Assembly (NCBI GenBank): GCA_003228915.1
Contig: QIGL01000101.1
Coordinates: forward strand, 1 to 34,387
Direction of reading: 5' to 3'
Source of the DNA: Acidiferrobacteraceae bacterium
Lineage (GTDB): Bacteria; Pseudomonadota; Gammaproteobacteria; Acidiferrobacterales; SZUA-150
DNA: 34,387 nt
Shown here: piece after piece, positions 25,481 to 34,222 of the stretch
Layout of the letters: each line of letters begins with the position of its first letter
How positions within the stretch are numbered: position 1 is the stretch's first letter
Notes under the pieces: generated by a model
The model's database searches: none
Told to the model about the DNA's origin: nothing
What the model saw: only the letters and a program-made list of their open reading frames with translations
Translations under genes and position numbers: made by a program

Positions 25481-25507
25481 GGCAGGCTTGTTAGCCTGCC
25501 TTTTTTT
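25481..25507 (+). terminator. Intrinsic terminator of the lipoprotein gene
   Basis: GGCAGGCT (25481-25488), loop TGTT, AGCCTGCC (25493-25500), then seven T. It sits 28 bases after the stop codon. Confidence 0.92.
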
Positions 25508-25585
25508 GAATTTCTCCAATAGCAGTCTATGCTTAAATAGATGGTGTAGGGGTAATTCAAATGATTGTGTTAGGCAAGAAATTAA

Positions 25586-25675
25586 GAAATTTTACGATTA
25601 CTGGTGCAGGTAGGCGCACTGTTTGGATTGCCTGGCTATTCTCCCAGTCCTGAAGGGGATGGCGAACTGCAGTAA
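25586..25675 (+). pseudogene. Remnant of a second lipoprotein leader related to the 924-aa protein
   Basis: An open stretch with no start codon reads GALFGLPGYSPSPEGDGELQ and stops at TAA 25673-25675. It lines up with LALFTLAAGCSPNPEGDG of the lipoprotein just upstream (residues 32-49): ALF, L, G, SP, PEGDG are shared. In the DNA most differences fall at third codon positions and one codon is missing. The lipid cysteine has become Tyr (TGT to TAT). This is best read as the decayed end of a duplicated gene that diverged under selection before breaking. It is flanked by terminators on both sides. Confidence 0.65.
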
Positions 25676-25709
25676 AGACACTTATTTTTAGAAAACATAC
25701 CTCTACAGG

Positions 25710-25739
25710 AACCCCATCTTTCCGGCGGGGTTTTCTTTT
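25710..25739 (+). terminator. Second intrinsic terminator
   Basis: AACCCC (25710-25715) pairs with GGGGTT (25727-25732) and TTTCTTTT-type bases follow. It lies after the lipoprotein-leader remnant and before the symporter gene, consistent with it once ending a gene there. Confidence 0.7.
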
Positions 25740-25848
25740 GCTTGCCTGAATGGCCTGTTATTGATTATGCTGCTGTGAAACAAAAACAAACCAACCGCGC
25801 TAAAAAATTTTTCTGAAGTATCTAAATTTTCAGGGGACATCTGAAACA

Positions 25849-27117
25849 ATGATCAAGTTGAAATTACACTGGCAAATAATTATTGCCATGGGTCTGGCGG
25901 CGCTTGCCGGTGCCATGACAGAAATGGACAGTAGTATTATTGGTATAAATACTTATGCCATTTATGATTTTTTCGGGCAAATGTTTCTCAATGCCCTGAA
26001 AATGATTATTGTTCCCCTGATTGCGGCATCGATTATTACCGGTATGGCCGGCGCCGGACAATCATCGGCATTTGGGCGCCTGGGTCTCAAGACGCTTACT
26101 TACTATGTAGCGACTAGTTTGATTGCCATCACAATTGGCCTGGTGCTGGTAGAAATTATTTCACCCGGCGAGATTAATGGCGTCCCGATCAAAGACCAAA
26201 TTGGCCTCAGTGCCGATACCTCCGAAACCCTGGCCAAAACAGAAGGCAAAGGCGCTGCCGATGTAGCCCAGGTATTTATTCGCATGATCCCGACTAACGT
26301 AATTGCCGCTGCCGCCAATGGTCAATTACTGGGGCTCATTTTCTTTTGCCTGTTGTTTGGATTTTTTATCACAAAAATAAAAGGACAATATAAAAAAGCA
26401 TTGCTCGATTTCTGGCAGGGCGTATTTGAAGTCATGATGTTATTAACGGACTGGGTGATGAAGTTTGCGCCCATTGGCGTCTTTGCGCTGGTTGCCGGGA
26501 TCGTAACTAAAACCGGGCTGGAAGTTTTTATTCCCCTGTTCTGGTTTGTGTTAACTGTGCTGCTGGCACTGGCGACCCACATGTTTGTTGCTATGCCGCT
26601 ATTGTTAAAATTTATAGGCCGCGTTAGCCCGGTACGCCAATACCAGGCCATGGCACCGGCCATGCTAATGGCATTTTCGACGGCATCTTCATCGGCAACT
26701 TTACCATTGACCATGGAGTGTGTTGAGAAAAAAGCCGGCGTGTCCAATCGAACCACCAGTTTTGTTTTGCCCTTGGGAGCAACGGTCAATATGGATGGCA
26801 CCGCTCTCTATGAATGTGTGGCAGCGATTTTTATCGCCCAGGCCTATGGTCTGGAAATGACCTTTGCTACCCAGTTTACGGTTGTATTGATTGCCCTGAT
26901 GACATCAATTGGTGTTGCCGGTATCCCGGCAGCCAGTCTGGTGGCAATTGTCGTGATACTGGGATCGATTGGACTACCGGCAGAGGGCATTGGTTTAATC
27001 CTGGCGGTGGATCGTATCCTGGATATGTGTCGTACCAGTGTCAACGTATTCAGTGACTCATGTGGCGCCGTGATTATTGCCAGGACCGAAGGTGAGCAGG
27101 ATATTTTGACACGGTAG
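25849..27117 (+). CDS. Dicarboxylate/amino acid:cation symporter (DAACS family)
   Basis: 422 aa with about eight transmembrane helices and two re-entrant hairpins. Family marks are the serine-rich hairpin tip STASSSATLPLT, NMDGTALY in the middle (cation site), and DRILDMCRTSVNVFSD at the end, where the Asp, Arg-Thr and Asn bind substrate. The arginine in RT favours an acidic substrate such as glutamate, aspartate or a C4-dicarboxylate, over neutral amino acids. It is in the inner membrane, driven by Na+ or H+. ATG 25849 follows AGGGGACA at a somewhat long distance. It is not clearly in an operon. Confidence 0.9.
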   Translation: MIKLKLHWQIIIAMGLAALAGAMTEMDSSIIGINTYAIYDFFGQMFLNALKMIIVPLIAASIITGMAGAGQSSAFGRLGLKTLTYYVATSLIAITIGLVLVEIISPGEINGVPIKDQIGLSADTSETLAKTEGKGAADVAQVFIRMIPTNVIAAAANGQLLGLIFFCLLFGFFITKIKGQYKKALLDFWQGVFEVMMLLTDWVMKFAPIGVFALVAGIVTKTGLEVFIPLFWFVLTVLLALATHMFVAMPLLLKFIGRVSPVRQYQAMAPAMLMAFSTASSSATLPLTMECVEKKAGVSNRTTSFVLPLGATVNMDGTALYECVAAIFIAQAYGLEMTFATQFTVVLIALMTSIGVAGIPAASLVAIVVILGSIGLPAEGIGLILAVDRILDMCRTSVNVFSDSCGAVIIARTEGEQDILTR

Positions 27118-27136
27118 CTGGCTTTGCTTACCTGGC

Positions 27137-27165
27137 CTTGAATTTCCGGTATTTCAACCCTATGT
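27137..27165 (+). promoter_or_regulatory. Weak sigma-32-like promoter far upstream of hslVU
   Basis: CTTGAAT at 27137-27143 and CCCTATGT at 27158-27165 with a 14-base spacer resemble the heat-shock consensus (CTTGAAA, CCCCATNT) with three mismatches. It would give a 5' leader of about 320 bases holding the repeat at 27266-27413. hslVU is a heat-shock operon in enterobacteria, so some such promoter is expected. Confidence 0.35.
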
Positions 27166-27265
27166 AGTTATTTTGGTCTCCTCGTCAGTGCCTGGGCAAT
27201 ACATAGGGGGCTGAGTCTGTAAAATAGTCGGAACTGAATGTAACGGGCGCTTTATAATAGAAATT

Positions 27266-27413
27266 CCTTCTCCCTCAGGGAGAAGGCTACGACTACACGG
27301 ATGTAGTCGGTAGAGCGACGCAGGACGCCAAAGCCGAGGATGAGGGGACAATAAATTTGGGCAGTTTTTTTGCTTTGATCCCCTCACCCTAACCCTCTCC
27401 CGGTGGGAGAGGG
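27266..27413. repeat. 148-bp intergenic repeat with three perfect hairpins
   Basis: CCTTCTCCC-TCA-GGGAGAAGG (27266-27286), GACTACA-CGGA-TGTAGTC (27291-27308) and CCCTCTCCC-GGT-GGGAGAGGG (27393-27413) are each perfect. TGAGGGGA (27341-27348) pairs with TCCCCTCA (27379-27386). The right end, CCCCTCACCCTAACCCTCTCCC-like, is a well-known type of scattered proteobacterial repeat. The internal motif GGTAGAGCGACGCA with GCCAAAGCCGAGG recurs at 283-361. It is non-coding. Confidence 0.7.
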
Positions 27414-27488
27414 TAATTGCAGAAGCACTCTATTTAACTTAAACGGTCAATAATAAAGACTTAACAAACTCATAAAAAGGCATTTATT

Positions 27489-28028
27489 TTGGAACAATAC
27501 CGCGGCACCACGATTTTATCTGTACGCAAAAATAACAAGGTAGTGATTGGTGGCGATGGCCAGGTATCCATGGGTGATACCGTTATGAAGGGTAATGCCC
27601 GCAAGGTGCGCAGGCTATACAAAGACCAGATCATTGCCGGGTTCGCTGGCGGCACAGCCGATGCCTTTACGTTATTTGAACGCTTCGAAGGCAAGCTGGA
27701 AAAACATCAAGGCAACCTGATGCGGGCAGCAGTAGAATTGGCCAAGGATTGGCGGACCGACAAAATGTTGCGTCATCTTGAGGCCTTACTTGCCGTGGCC
27801 GATAGCGAGGCCTCCCTGATTCTTTCGGGAAATGGCGATGTCATTGAGCCTGAAGATGGTTTGATGGCAATTGGATCTGGTGGTAATTATGCCAAGGCGG
27901 CTGCCCTGGCCCTGAAAGAGAATACCGAGCTTGATGCAAAACAGATTGTCGAAAAAGGGCTGGGTATTGCCGCGGATATTTGTATTTATACAAACAATAA
28001 TTTAGTGATCGAAGAACTGGAATATTAA
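27489..28028 (+). CDS. hslV: ATP-dependent protease peptidase subunit HslV
   Basis: 179 aa, matching the known family through its length. The start is TTG 27489, with AAAAGG eight bases upstream. It gives MEQYRG before TTILSVRK; the first Thr after MEQYRG (residue 7) becomes the catalytic N-terminal nucleophile after the propeptide is cut. Family blocks: [68 protein letters not shown]. It forms a two-ring hexamer of proteasome type, opened by HslU. It is followed by hslU after five bases, as in other bacteria. Confidence 0.96.
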   Translation: MEQYRGTTILSVRKNNKVVIGGDGQVSMGDTVMKGNARKVRRLYKDQIIAGFAGGTADAFTLFERFEGKLEKHQGNLMRAAVELAKDWRTDKMLRHLEALLAVADSEASLILSGNGDVIEPEDGLMAIGSGGNYAKAAALALKENTELDAKQIVEKGLGIAADICIYTNNNLVIEELEY

Positions 28029-28033
28029 TCATT

Positions 28034-29392
28034 ATGTCGGAAATGACACCTCGTGAAATTGTTCAGGAGCTTGATAAACATATTGTTGGCCAGGATGAGG
28101 CCAAGCGCGCTGTTGCCATTGCCCTGCGCAATCGTTGGCGTCGTGCCCAGGTGCCCGATCCCGAATTACGCACCGAAATTACACCTAAAAATATTTTAAT
28201 GATTGGTCCTACCGGTGTTGGCAAGACTGAAATCGCCCGTCGTTTGGCCAAGCTTGCAAAAGCACCTTTTATTAAAGTTGAAGTGACAAAATTTACCGAA
28301 GTGGGTTATGTCGGCCGAGAAGTAGATTCCATTATTCGTGACCTGGCAGATATGGCGGTCAAGATGCTTCGGCTTGAGGCCATGGAACATGTCCAGCATC
28401 GTGCCCACGATGCGGCTGAAGAACGGGTGCTGGATATATTATTACCCCCGGCGCGGGAAGTTGGTTTTGCTGCCGGTGACAACACTACGGGTAATGAATC
28501 CGAAGGCGCAGCCCGGCAAAGGTTTCGTAAAAAATTACGCGAAGGCGAACTTGATGAAAAAGAAATTGAGGTCGAGTTAACCGCCGCCAATGTTGGTGTT
28601 GAAATTATTACACCACCGGGTATGGAAGAAATGACCAGCCAGTTGCAGGGTATGTTCCAGAATATGGGTAACCGACGCACGACCACGCGCAAAGTAAAAG
28701 TTAAGGAAGCTATCAAACTGCTTACCGAAGAGGAAGCAGCGGACCTGGTGAATGATGATGATATCAAGGCCAATGCCATTGAACGCGTCGAACAACACGG
28801 CATTGTTTTCCTGGATGAGCTCGATAAAATTATTGGCCGCAGTGAAGGTAACGGTCCGGATGTATCGCGAGAAGGTGTGCAACGTGATTTATTACCCCTG
28901 GTTGAGGGCTCCACTGTTTCGACCCGCTACGGTACCGTCAAAACAGATCACATTCTTTTTATGGCTTCCGGTGCATTTCACCTGGCCAAACCCTCGGATC
29001 TGATCCCGGAATTACAGGGACGATTACCGATTCGCGTCGAGCTGCAGGCCCTGACCGCAGATGATTTTGTTCGCATCCTGACCGAGCCCGATGCCTCCCT
29101 GACAGAACAATATAGCGCATTACTGAAGACCGAAGGCTTGCAGCTGGTTTTTAGCCAGGACGGGGTGCAGCGTATTGCCGAGATTGCCTGGCAGGTTAAC
29201 GAGCGCATAGAGAATATTGGCGCCCGTCGATTGCATACTGTTATGGAACGCCTGCTTGAAAAGGTTTCATTTGAGGCTGCCGACATGGCGTCGGGCCAGG
29301 ACGGAAAACCAGTCAAGGTTGATGCGACCTACGTGAATGATCACCTTGATGACCTGGTTCAGGATGAAGATCTCAGTCGCTATATTTTGTAA
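28034..29392 (+). CDS. hslU: ATP-dependent protease ATPase subunit HslU
   Basis: 452 aa, an AAA+ ATPase. The Walker A is GPTGVGKT (residues about 58-65) and the Walker B is [11 protein letters not shown] (near 253-263). The intermediate (I) domain insertion lies between them. The sensor/arginine end [17 protein letters not shown] and the C-terminal EDLSRYIL tail, which docks into HslV, are intact. It unfolds substrates and feeds them to HslV in the cytoplasm. It is translated right after hslV in one operon. Confidence 0.97.
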   Translation: MSEMTPREIVQELDKHIVGQDEAKRAVAIALRNRWRRAQVPDPELRTEITPKNILMIGPTGVGKTEIARRLAKLAKAPFIKVEVTKFTEVGYVGREVDSIIRDLADMAVKMLRLEAMEHVQHRAHDAAEERVLDILLPPAREVGFAAGDNTTGNESEGAARQRFRKKLREGELDEKEIEVELTAANVGVEIITPPGMEEMTSQLQGMFQNMGNRRTTTRKVKVKEAIKLLTEEEAADLVNDDDIKANAIERVEQHGIVFLDELDKIIGRSEGNGPDVSREGVQRDLLPLVEGSTVSTRYGTVKTDHILFMASGAFHLAKPSDLIPELQGRLPIRVELQALTADDFVRILTEPDASLTEQYSALLKTEGLQLVFSQDGVQRIAEIAWQVNERIENIGARRLHTVMERLLEKVSFEAADMASGQDGKPVKVDATYVNDHLDDLVQDEDLSRYIL

Positions 29393-29424
29393 ATGTAGTG
29401 CGAGCTTTGCCCACCTCTACTTCA

Positions 29425-29472
29425 CGTCATTCCCGTTTCCACGGGAATGACGCGTGGGGAGGTATTCCCCAC
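29425..29472. repeat. Palindrome CGTCATTCCCGT-TTCC-ACGGGAATGACG and adjoining hairpin
   Basis: Arms 29425-29436 and 29441-29452 are perfect (12 bp). GTGGGGA (29454-29460) with TCCCCAC (29466-29472) follows. It lies 33 bases after the hslU stop and could end or protect that transcript, but no U-run is present. It is the longest member of the ACGGG dyad family in the window. Confidence 0.7.
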
Positions 29473-29597
29473 TGTCATGGGCTTTGCATTTTTATTGATG
29501 GACAGCGCCCAACCAGGTTTAACCACTGACTGACACCCAGCCATGGCGATCGCCAGGATTTGAGCCCCCGGTTATTCAAATTATTCACACCTGAAAC

Positions 29598-29626
29598 CTT
29601 GAAAATTTCTACCTGTATCCCCATCC
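29598..29626 (+). promoter_or_regulatory. Sigma-32 heat-shock promoter of the Hsp20 gene
   Basis: CTTGAAA (29598-29604) is an exact -35 box. CCCCATCC (29619-29626) matches the -10 consensus CCCCATNT at seven of eight, with a 14-base spacer. Transcription would start near 29632, giving a leader of about 77 bases before ATG 29709. The gene is a small heat-shock protein, as expected for this sigma factor. Confidence 0.82.
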
Positions 29627-29660
29627 AAAGAAACAGCAGTAGGTAAACTTAATAATCAAC

Positions 29661-29688
29661 GCATGCAAAACATAAAAATTTTGCATGC
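29661..29688 (+). promoter_or_regulatory. Perfect hairpin in the Hsp20 leader
   Basis: GCATGCAAAA (29661-29670) and TTTTGCATGC (29679-29688) pair exactly around an 8-base A-rich loop, nine bases before the Shine-Dalgarno AGGAG (29698-29702). It does not cover the ribosome site, so it is not a simple ROSE-type thermometer. It may be a stability element or an operator. Confidence 0.6.
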
Positions 29689-29708
29689 AATTGATACAGG
29701 AGAATATT

Positions 29709-30164
29709 ATGAATATTGTAAGCAAATATCCGACCAGGAATACAATCAGCAGCAGGCCATCATTTTTTAATGATGAAATTTTCAGCAACCTGTTTAAACC
29801 ATCCCAGCTGATCGAAGAAGCACAAAGCACAGACCAGACCCCGTCAATCGATATCAGGGAACGTGAGCACGACTACCTTGTCAGTGCCGATATGCCCGGC
29901 GTCAAAAAGGACAACATTGATGTCCAGATTGAGAATGGCGTATTAACCGTTACCGGTGAAGTTGAGCGCAACAGTGAAGAAAAAGAGGGTGAACGTTTGT
30001 TGCGCCAGGAACGCTATTATGGAAAATATGTCAGGAGCCTGCGACTGGGCAAACAAATCAATTCTGACAAAATTGAGGCATCCCTGAAAGATGGCGTGCT
30101 TGAATTAACTTTGCCCAAGGCAGAGGAAGTCAAACCGAAAAAGGTCGCTATCAAAGTCGCCTGA
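29709..30164 (+). CDS. Hsp20/alpha-crystallin small heat-shock protein
   Basis: 151 aa. The N-terminal arm is about residues 1-45. The alpha-crystallin domain spans about 46-140 (SIDIREREHDYLVSADMPGVKKDNIDVQIENGVLTVTG, key residues S, D, ADMPG, I, GVL). GVLELTLPKAE ends it, and a C-terminal IKV-type tail (KKVAIKVA) follows. It is a cytoplasmic ATP-independent chaperone that holds unfolding proteins. Start chosen at ATG 29709, which has AGGAG six bases upstream. An upstream in-frame ATG at 29685 lies inside a hairpin arm with no ribosome site. It has its own sigma-32 promoter and terminator, so it is monocistronic. Confidence 0.93.
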   Translation: MNIVSKYPTRNTISSRPSFFNDEIFSNLFKPSQLIEEAQSTDQTPSIDIREREHDYLVSADMPGVKKDNIDVQIENGVLTVTGEVERNSEEKEGERLLRQERYYGKYVRSLRLGKQINSDKIEASLKDGVLELTLPKAEEVKPKKVAIKVA

Positions 30165-30224
30165 TCCAGGGCAAACTTGCCAGGCAGGCATGAACTACCT
30201 GCAGGTTGACCTGATATATAACAG

Positions 30225-30257
30225 GGGCCGCCCGTTAGTGGGGCGGCCCTTTTTTTA
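30225..30257 (+). terminator. Intrinsic terminator of the Hsp20 gene
   Basis: GGGCCGCCC (30225-30233), loop GTTAGTG, GGGCGGCCC (30241-30249), then a run of T. GC-rich and complete. Confidence 0.93.
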
Positions 30258-30273
30258 TAATTTTATTTCATGG

Positions 30274-30430
30274 CCGTTCCCGCACGTCCTGTGCTCCACG
30301 GCACCTGCACATCCTTGTGCAATGACCGTTCCCGCACATCCCTGTGCTCCACGGCACCTGCACATCCTTGTGCAATGACCGTTCCCGCACGTCCTGTGCT
30401 CCACGGCACCTGCACATCCTTGTGCAATGA
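30274..30430. repeat. Three tandem copies of a 52-bp repeat
   Basis: Units at 30274-30325, 30326-30378 (one extra base) and 30379-30430, nearly identical. Each begins CCGTTCCCGCAC and ends CCTTGTGCAATGA. Each has two small dyads: GCAC-GTCCT-GTGC and TGCACA-TCCT-TGTGCA. There are no spacers, so it is not a CRISPR. A diverged relative lies at 32996-33040. Short frames through it on both strands are low-complexity and not genes. The array lies between the Hsp20 terminator and argB. Confidence 0.85.
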
Positions 30431-30486
30431 AGTAAGTACTGACTTCTTTTCCTGAATGCGGTAGTTTTGAGTCTAAATATAGATAA

Positions 30487-31413
<927 letters not shown>

Positions 31414-31442
31414 ATGATGGATAAATTTTATCCAGTACATAA

Positions 31443-31543
31443 CAGGGTGGGCTCAGCTCAACGAAAGATCCAGTATGAGCAAAACGGTTAATGGTGAACA
31501 ATGCTCACCCTGCACGATTCGTCATTCCCGTGGAAACGGGAAT
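31443..31543. repeat. Inverted repeat and ACGGG-type palindrome beside the insertion sequence
   Basis: CAGGGTG (31443-31449) pairs with CACCCTG (31506-31512). ATTCCCGT-GGAA-ACGGGAAT follows at 31524-31543, with perfect 8-bp arms. The latter is another of the window's ACGGG dyads, with loop GGAA, the complement of the TTCC loop. No gene lies in 31414-31574. Confidence 0.6.
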
Positions 31544-31574
31544 CCAGGCATTCTGGGTACTGACCGGCCACAAT

Positions 31575-32831
31575 GGTAACAGATCAAACCGGGCACATGG
31601 GTAACAGGTAATAATGCATTGGCAAAATAAGGAGACGCCAATGCCCTGGAAAGAGACCTGTACCATGAATGAACGAACCTTCTTCATCGAAGCCTGGTTA
31701 AGCCAGCACTTTAGTGTTGTTGAACTGTGTGCGCGTTTTAACATATCACGAAAGACCGGCCACAAATGGATCAACCGTTTTAAAGAAGCAGGCATACCGG
31801 GTTTGGTCGAACAAAGCCGTGCCCGAAAGCGTCAAACACACCAGACATCAGCAGCCGTGGAGACAAAAATACTTGAACTTAAATACCGCTATCCAAGCTG
31901 GGGTCCGGTGACGATTCGGTCGGCCTTGTACCGTCAAGAGGCAGACTATGCCTGGCCCGCCAGCAGTACGATTGGAGAGATTCTAAAACGTCATGGGCTG
32001 GTTAAACCCAAACGGCCACGTCAAAAGACGCCGCCACACTCACAACCTTTAGCCCATGCGACACAACCAAACGAAGTATGGAGTGCCGATTATAAAGGGC
32101 AATTTAAATTAGGGAACGGCCAATGGTGTTACCCGCTGACGCTCACAGACAACTGCAGTCGGTTACTTATCCGTTGCAAGGGATTACACGGCCCACATTT
32201 AAAGCCTTCATTAAAGGTTTATGAACAGGCTTTTCGTGAATACGGCTTGCCAAAACGAATTCGAACAGACAATGGTTGGCCGTTTGCCATGAATACATTA
32301 GGCGGGTTAACACCGTTAACCATTTGGTTGTTGAAACTGGGTGTTTATCCAGAACGTATTGCCCCGGGTTGCCCACAACAAAACGGTCGACATGAACGCA
32401 TGCATCGAACTCTAAAAGCGGCCACATTAAAACCGCCGAAGGGAAATCTATCCGCACAACAACGCGCCTTTAACCGGTTTATACACGAATACAACGAGGA
32501 ACGCCCACATCAAAGCCTGGGATTGGGCCAGTGCCCCATTGATGTGCATCGAACTTCTCCACGCTCGTTTCCAAAAAACTTGCCGGGAATGCGTTATGAT
32601 CATAATTTTGAAGTTAGAAAAGTGAAGTGCGGTGGTTATATCAAGCTACATGGCCATCCCATTTATACAACACGTCAACTTGTAGGAGAGTATGTCGGAT
32701 TAGAGCCACTTCGACATGATCGTTGGCAATTGTATTTTGGAACACTTAAGCTCGGGATTGTAGATGAACGAATAGGACGGGTAATCCGGCCAACATAGGG
32801 GTTACCCATGTGCCCGGTTTGATCTGTTACC
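31575..32831 (+). mobile_element. Intact IS481-type insertion sequence, 1257 bp
   Basis: Perfect 31-bp terminal inverted repeats: 31575-31605 (GGTAACAGATCAAACCGGGC onwards) and 32801-32831. One transposase gene fills the inside. I see no direct target duplication at the edges (left flank ends CCACAAT, right begins TATCTGG). The sequence TCTGGGT appears in both flanks but not at the ends. It is inserted between argB and slmA. Confidence 0.93.
31641..32798 (+). CDS. IS481 family transposase
   Basis: 385 aa from ATG 31641. The AAGGAG at 31629-31634 lies six bases upstream, and MPWKETCTMNERTFFIEAW is the family's usual start; an ATG at 31614 is in frame but lacks a ribosome site. A helix-turn-helix lies near residues 20-60 (VVELCARFNISRKTGHKWINR), and an rve/DDE integrase core follows: Asp in VWSADYKGQF, Asp in IRTDNGWPFA, Glu in GRHERMHRTLK. 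All three are intact, so the enzyme should be active. It is the only protein coded by the element. Confidence 0.94.
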   Translation: MPWKETCTMNERTFFIEAWLSQHFSVVELCARFNISRKTGHKWINRFKEAGIPGLVEQSRARKRQTHQTSAAVETKILELKYRYPSWGPVTIRSALYRQEADYAWPASSTIGEILKRHGLVKPKRPRQKTPPHSQPLAHATQPNEVWSADYKGQFKLGNGQWCYPLTLTDNCSRLLIRCKGLHGPHLKPSLKVYEQAFREYGLPKRIRTDNGWPFAMNTLGGLTPLTIWLLKLGVYPERIAPGCPQQNGRHERMHRTLKAATLKPPKGNLSAQQRAFNRFIHEYNEERPHQSLGLGQCPIDVHRTSPRSFPKNLPGMRYDHNFEVRKVKCGGYIKLHGHPIYTTRQLVGEYVGLEPLRHDRWQLYFGTLKLGIVDERIGRVIRPT

Positions 32832-32901
32832 TATCTGGGTGGTACGACATGATTTTCTCAGGTTATGACAAAGAAGTTAAAAGTTCATTTATAATTTCTG
32901 G

Positions 32902-33040
32902 ATGCCGGATCAAGTCCGGCATGACAGGCGCAAGGAAGCCAGGGCAGGGTGGATAATATCTGCCCTACAGGATCAAGTGATAAAAAATAGACAGGCCGCT
33001 CCTGTGCGTCCTGCACCCGCGGCATTTGTACATCCGTGTC
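32902..33040. repeat. Palindrome ATGCCGGA-TCAAG-TCCGGCAT and a diverged copy of the 52-bp repeat
   Basis: Perfect 8-bp arms at 32902-32909 and 32915-32922, of a widespread type in proteobacteria. AGGGCA (32941-32946) pairs with TGCCCT (32961-32966). At 32996-33040 is a diverged relative of the tandem unit at 30274-30430 (CCGCTCCTGTGCGTCCTG.. GCATTTGTACATCC). The gap 32832-33147 holds these and no gene. Confidence 0.5.
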
Positions 33041-33147
33041 TTCAGATTCACAGGATTGTTATGATTTTGATGGGTTAGTTCATAAAGCTTAATCCTGTCT
33101 ATAAAGAAAGTATTTTAATTTTTAATTAAAATAAAGGAGAAAATATT

Positions 33148-33738
33148 TTGGTAGTAGCAGTGCGCGGTGAAAGACGGCAAATGATTCTTGAAACCCTGGC
33201 GCGAATGCTGGAAGAGAATCAGGGTGCGCCGATTCGAACTGCGGCACTGGCAAAATCAGTCGGGGTATCCGAAGCAGCATTGTATCGGCATTTTCCCAGC
33301 AAGGCCAAAATGCTCGAGGCCCTGATAGAGTTCATTGAGGAAACATTATTCACCCGTATTAATATTATTCTGGCAGAAGAAAAATCTGCAAAAATTCGCT
33401 TGCAACAAATTCTGACACTGTTCCTGACGTTTGCAGAAAAAAATCCCGGCATTACCCGGTTGTTACAAGGCGATATACTGGTCGGCGAAACAAAACAGTT
33501 ACATGATCGTGTTGCCCAGTTGTTTAATCGGCTGGAGACCCAGATAAAACAAATCCTTCGGGAAGGCGAGGTCCAGGGTTTGGTCAAGTGCCCGATAACA
33601 GAGACAGCCCGTTTATTGCTGGCCGTCGGGGAAGGCAGAATTTCACATTATGTACGTTCCGGGTTTAAGGGTTCACCGATAGATGGTTGGGCCGAGCAGT
33701 GGCAGATTCTTGAAAAAGGGATATTTGAGCAGATTTGA
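33148..33738 (+). CDS. slmA: Nucleoid occlusion factor SlmA (TetR family)
   Basis: 196 aa, a TetR-type regulator that matches SlmA throughout. The DNA-binding HTH is residues about 24-55 (AALAKSVGVSEAALYRHFPSK). The family follows with ALIEFIEETLFTRINIILAEEK and QLFNRLETQIKQILREGEVQG. SlmA binds DNA near the nucleoid and blocks FtsZ assembly there, so division avoids the chromosome. The start is TTG 33148, supported by a strong AAAGGAG (33133-33139) eight bases upstream. It is the only gene on its strand after the insertion sequence and converges with the M67 peptidase gene. Confidence 0.95.
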   Translation: MVVAVRGERRQMILETLARMLEENQGAPIRTAALAKSVGVSEAALYRHFPSKAKMLEALIEFIEETLFTRINIILAEEKSAKIRLQQILTLFLTFAEKNPGITRLLQGDILVGETKQLHDRVAQLFNRLETQIKQILREGEVQGLVKCPITETARLLLAVGEGRISHYVRSGFKGSPIDGWAEQWQILEKGIFEQI

Positions 33739-33766
33739 TATAGACAAGATCCGGGTAATTCCGGGA

Positions 33767-34210
33767 TTAGCCCTGAATGCTTATTTCGATTTCCTGCACT
33801 TCTTTGCCCTCCAAACACCTATTTTCTAAAGACTCGCTAAAAAAATCATAAGCACGTAACTCCAAAATACCTTTTGTGCCCAGTGAGATAATCAGGTAAA
33901 TAACGTCCTCATAAGCAGCCCGCTGGATATCTTTAAGCGAAGGACAGGCAGCGGTAGTAGGGTGACTATGATAAATGGCCTTAAAAATTGCTTTTTCTTC
34001 CCGAATCAAACGCATGGTTTCCAAAAGCTGCCTGGGTTCCATTTCGAAACGTGTTTTTTGATCCAGTGCAATATTTTTTACCGGGAAACATTTATCCAGA
34101 ATGCCTTCTTTCCCTGAAACAAGCCCGCAGATTTCATTTTCAGGCGATTTTTGTGCCAAGGTTAAAAGTTTATTGGAAAGCGCGCGCGTTAAGACAATAG
34201 ACTGTTTCAT
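33767..34210 (-). CDS. M67 family metallopeptidase (JAB/JAMM domain)
   Basis: 147 aa, a single MPN+ domain. The zinc motif is complete: Glu in NEICGLVSG (about residue 26), His-x-His in YHSHPTTA (about 80-85), then SxxxD in CPSLKDIQRA (Asp about 94). Such proteins are metallo-isopeptidases or cysteine-thioester hydrolases that process sulfur-carrier or ubiquitin-like proteins in bacteria. It lies 12 bases after the end of a ThiF/MoeB-type enzyme on the same strand, which supports a joint sulfur-transfer role. The start ATG 34210 has only a weak ribosome site (ACAGATT), so coupling to the previous gene is likely. The partner protein is not seen. Confidence 0.85.
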   Translation of the reverse strand: MKQSIVLTRALSNKLLTLAQKSPENEICGLVSGKEGILDKCFPVKNIALDQKTRFEMEPRQLLETMRLIREEKAIFKAIYHSHPTTAACPSLKDIQRAAYEDVIYLIISLGTKGILELRAYDFFSESLENRCLEGKEVQEIEISIQG

Positions 34211-34222
34211 AATCTGTAAAAA

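Noticed and set aside
25561-25653. 30-codon frame starting at ATG 25561
   Set aside because: Its frame differs from that of the lipoprotein-like remnant, it has no ribosome site and no recognisable pattern.
29661-29702. ROSE-type RNA thermometer before hsp20
   Set aside because: No leader segment pairs with the AGGAG; the hairpin ends nine bases before it.
30274-30430. CRISPR array
   Set aside because: The copies are directly adjacent with no spacers and no cas genes.
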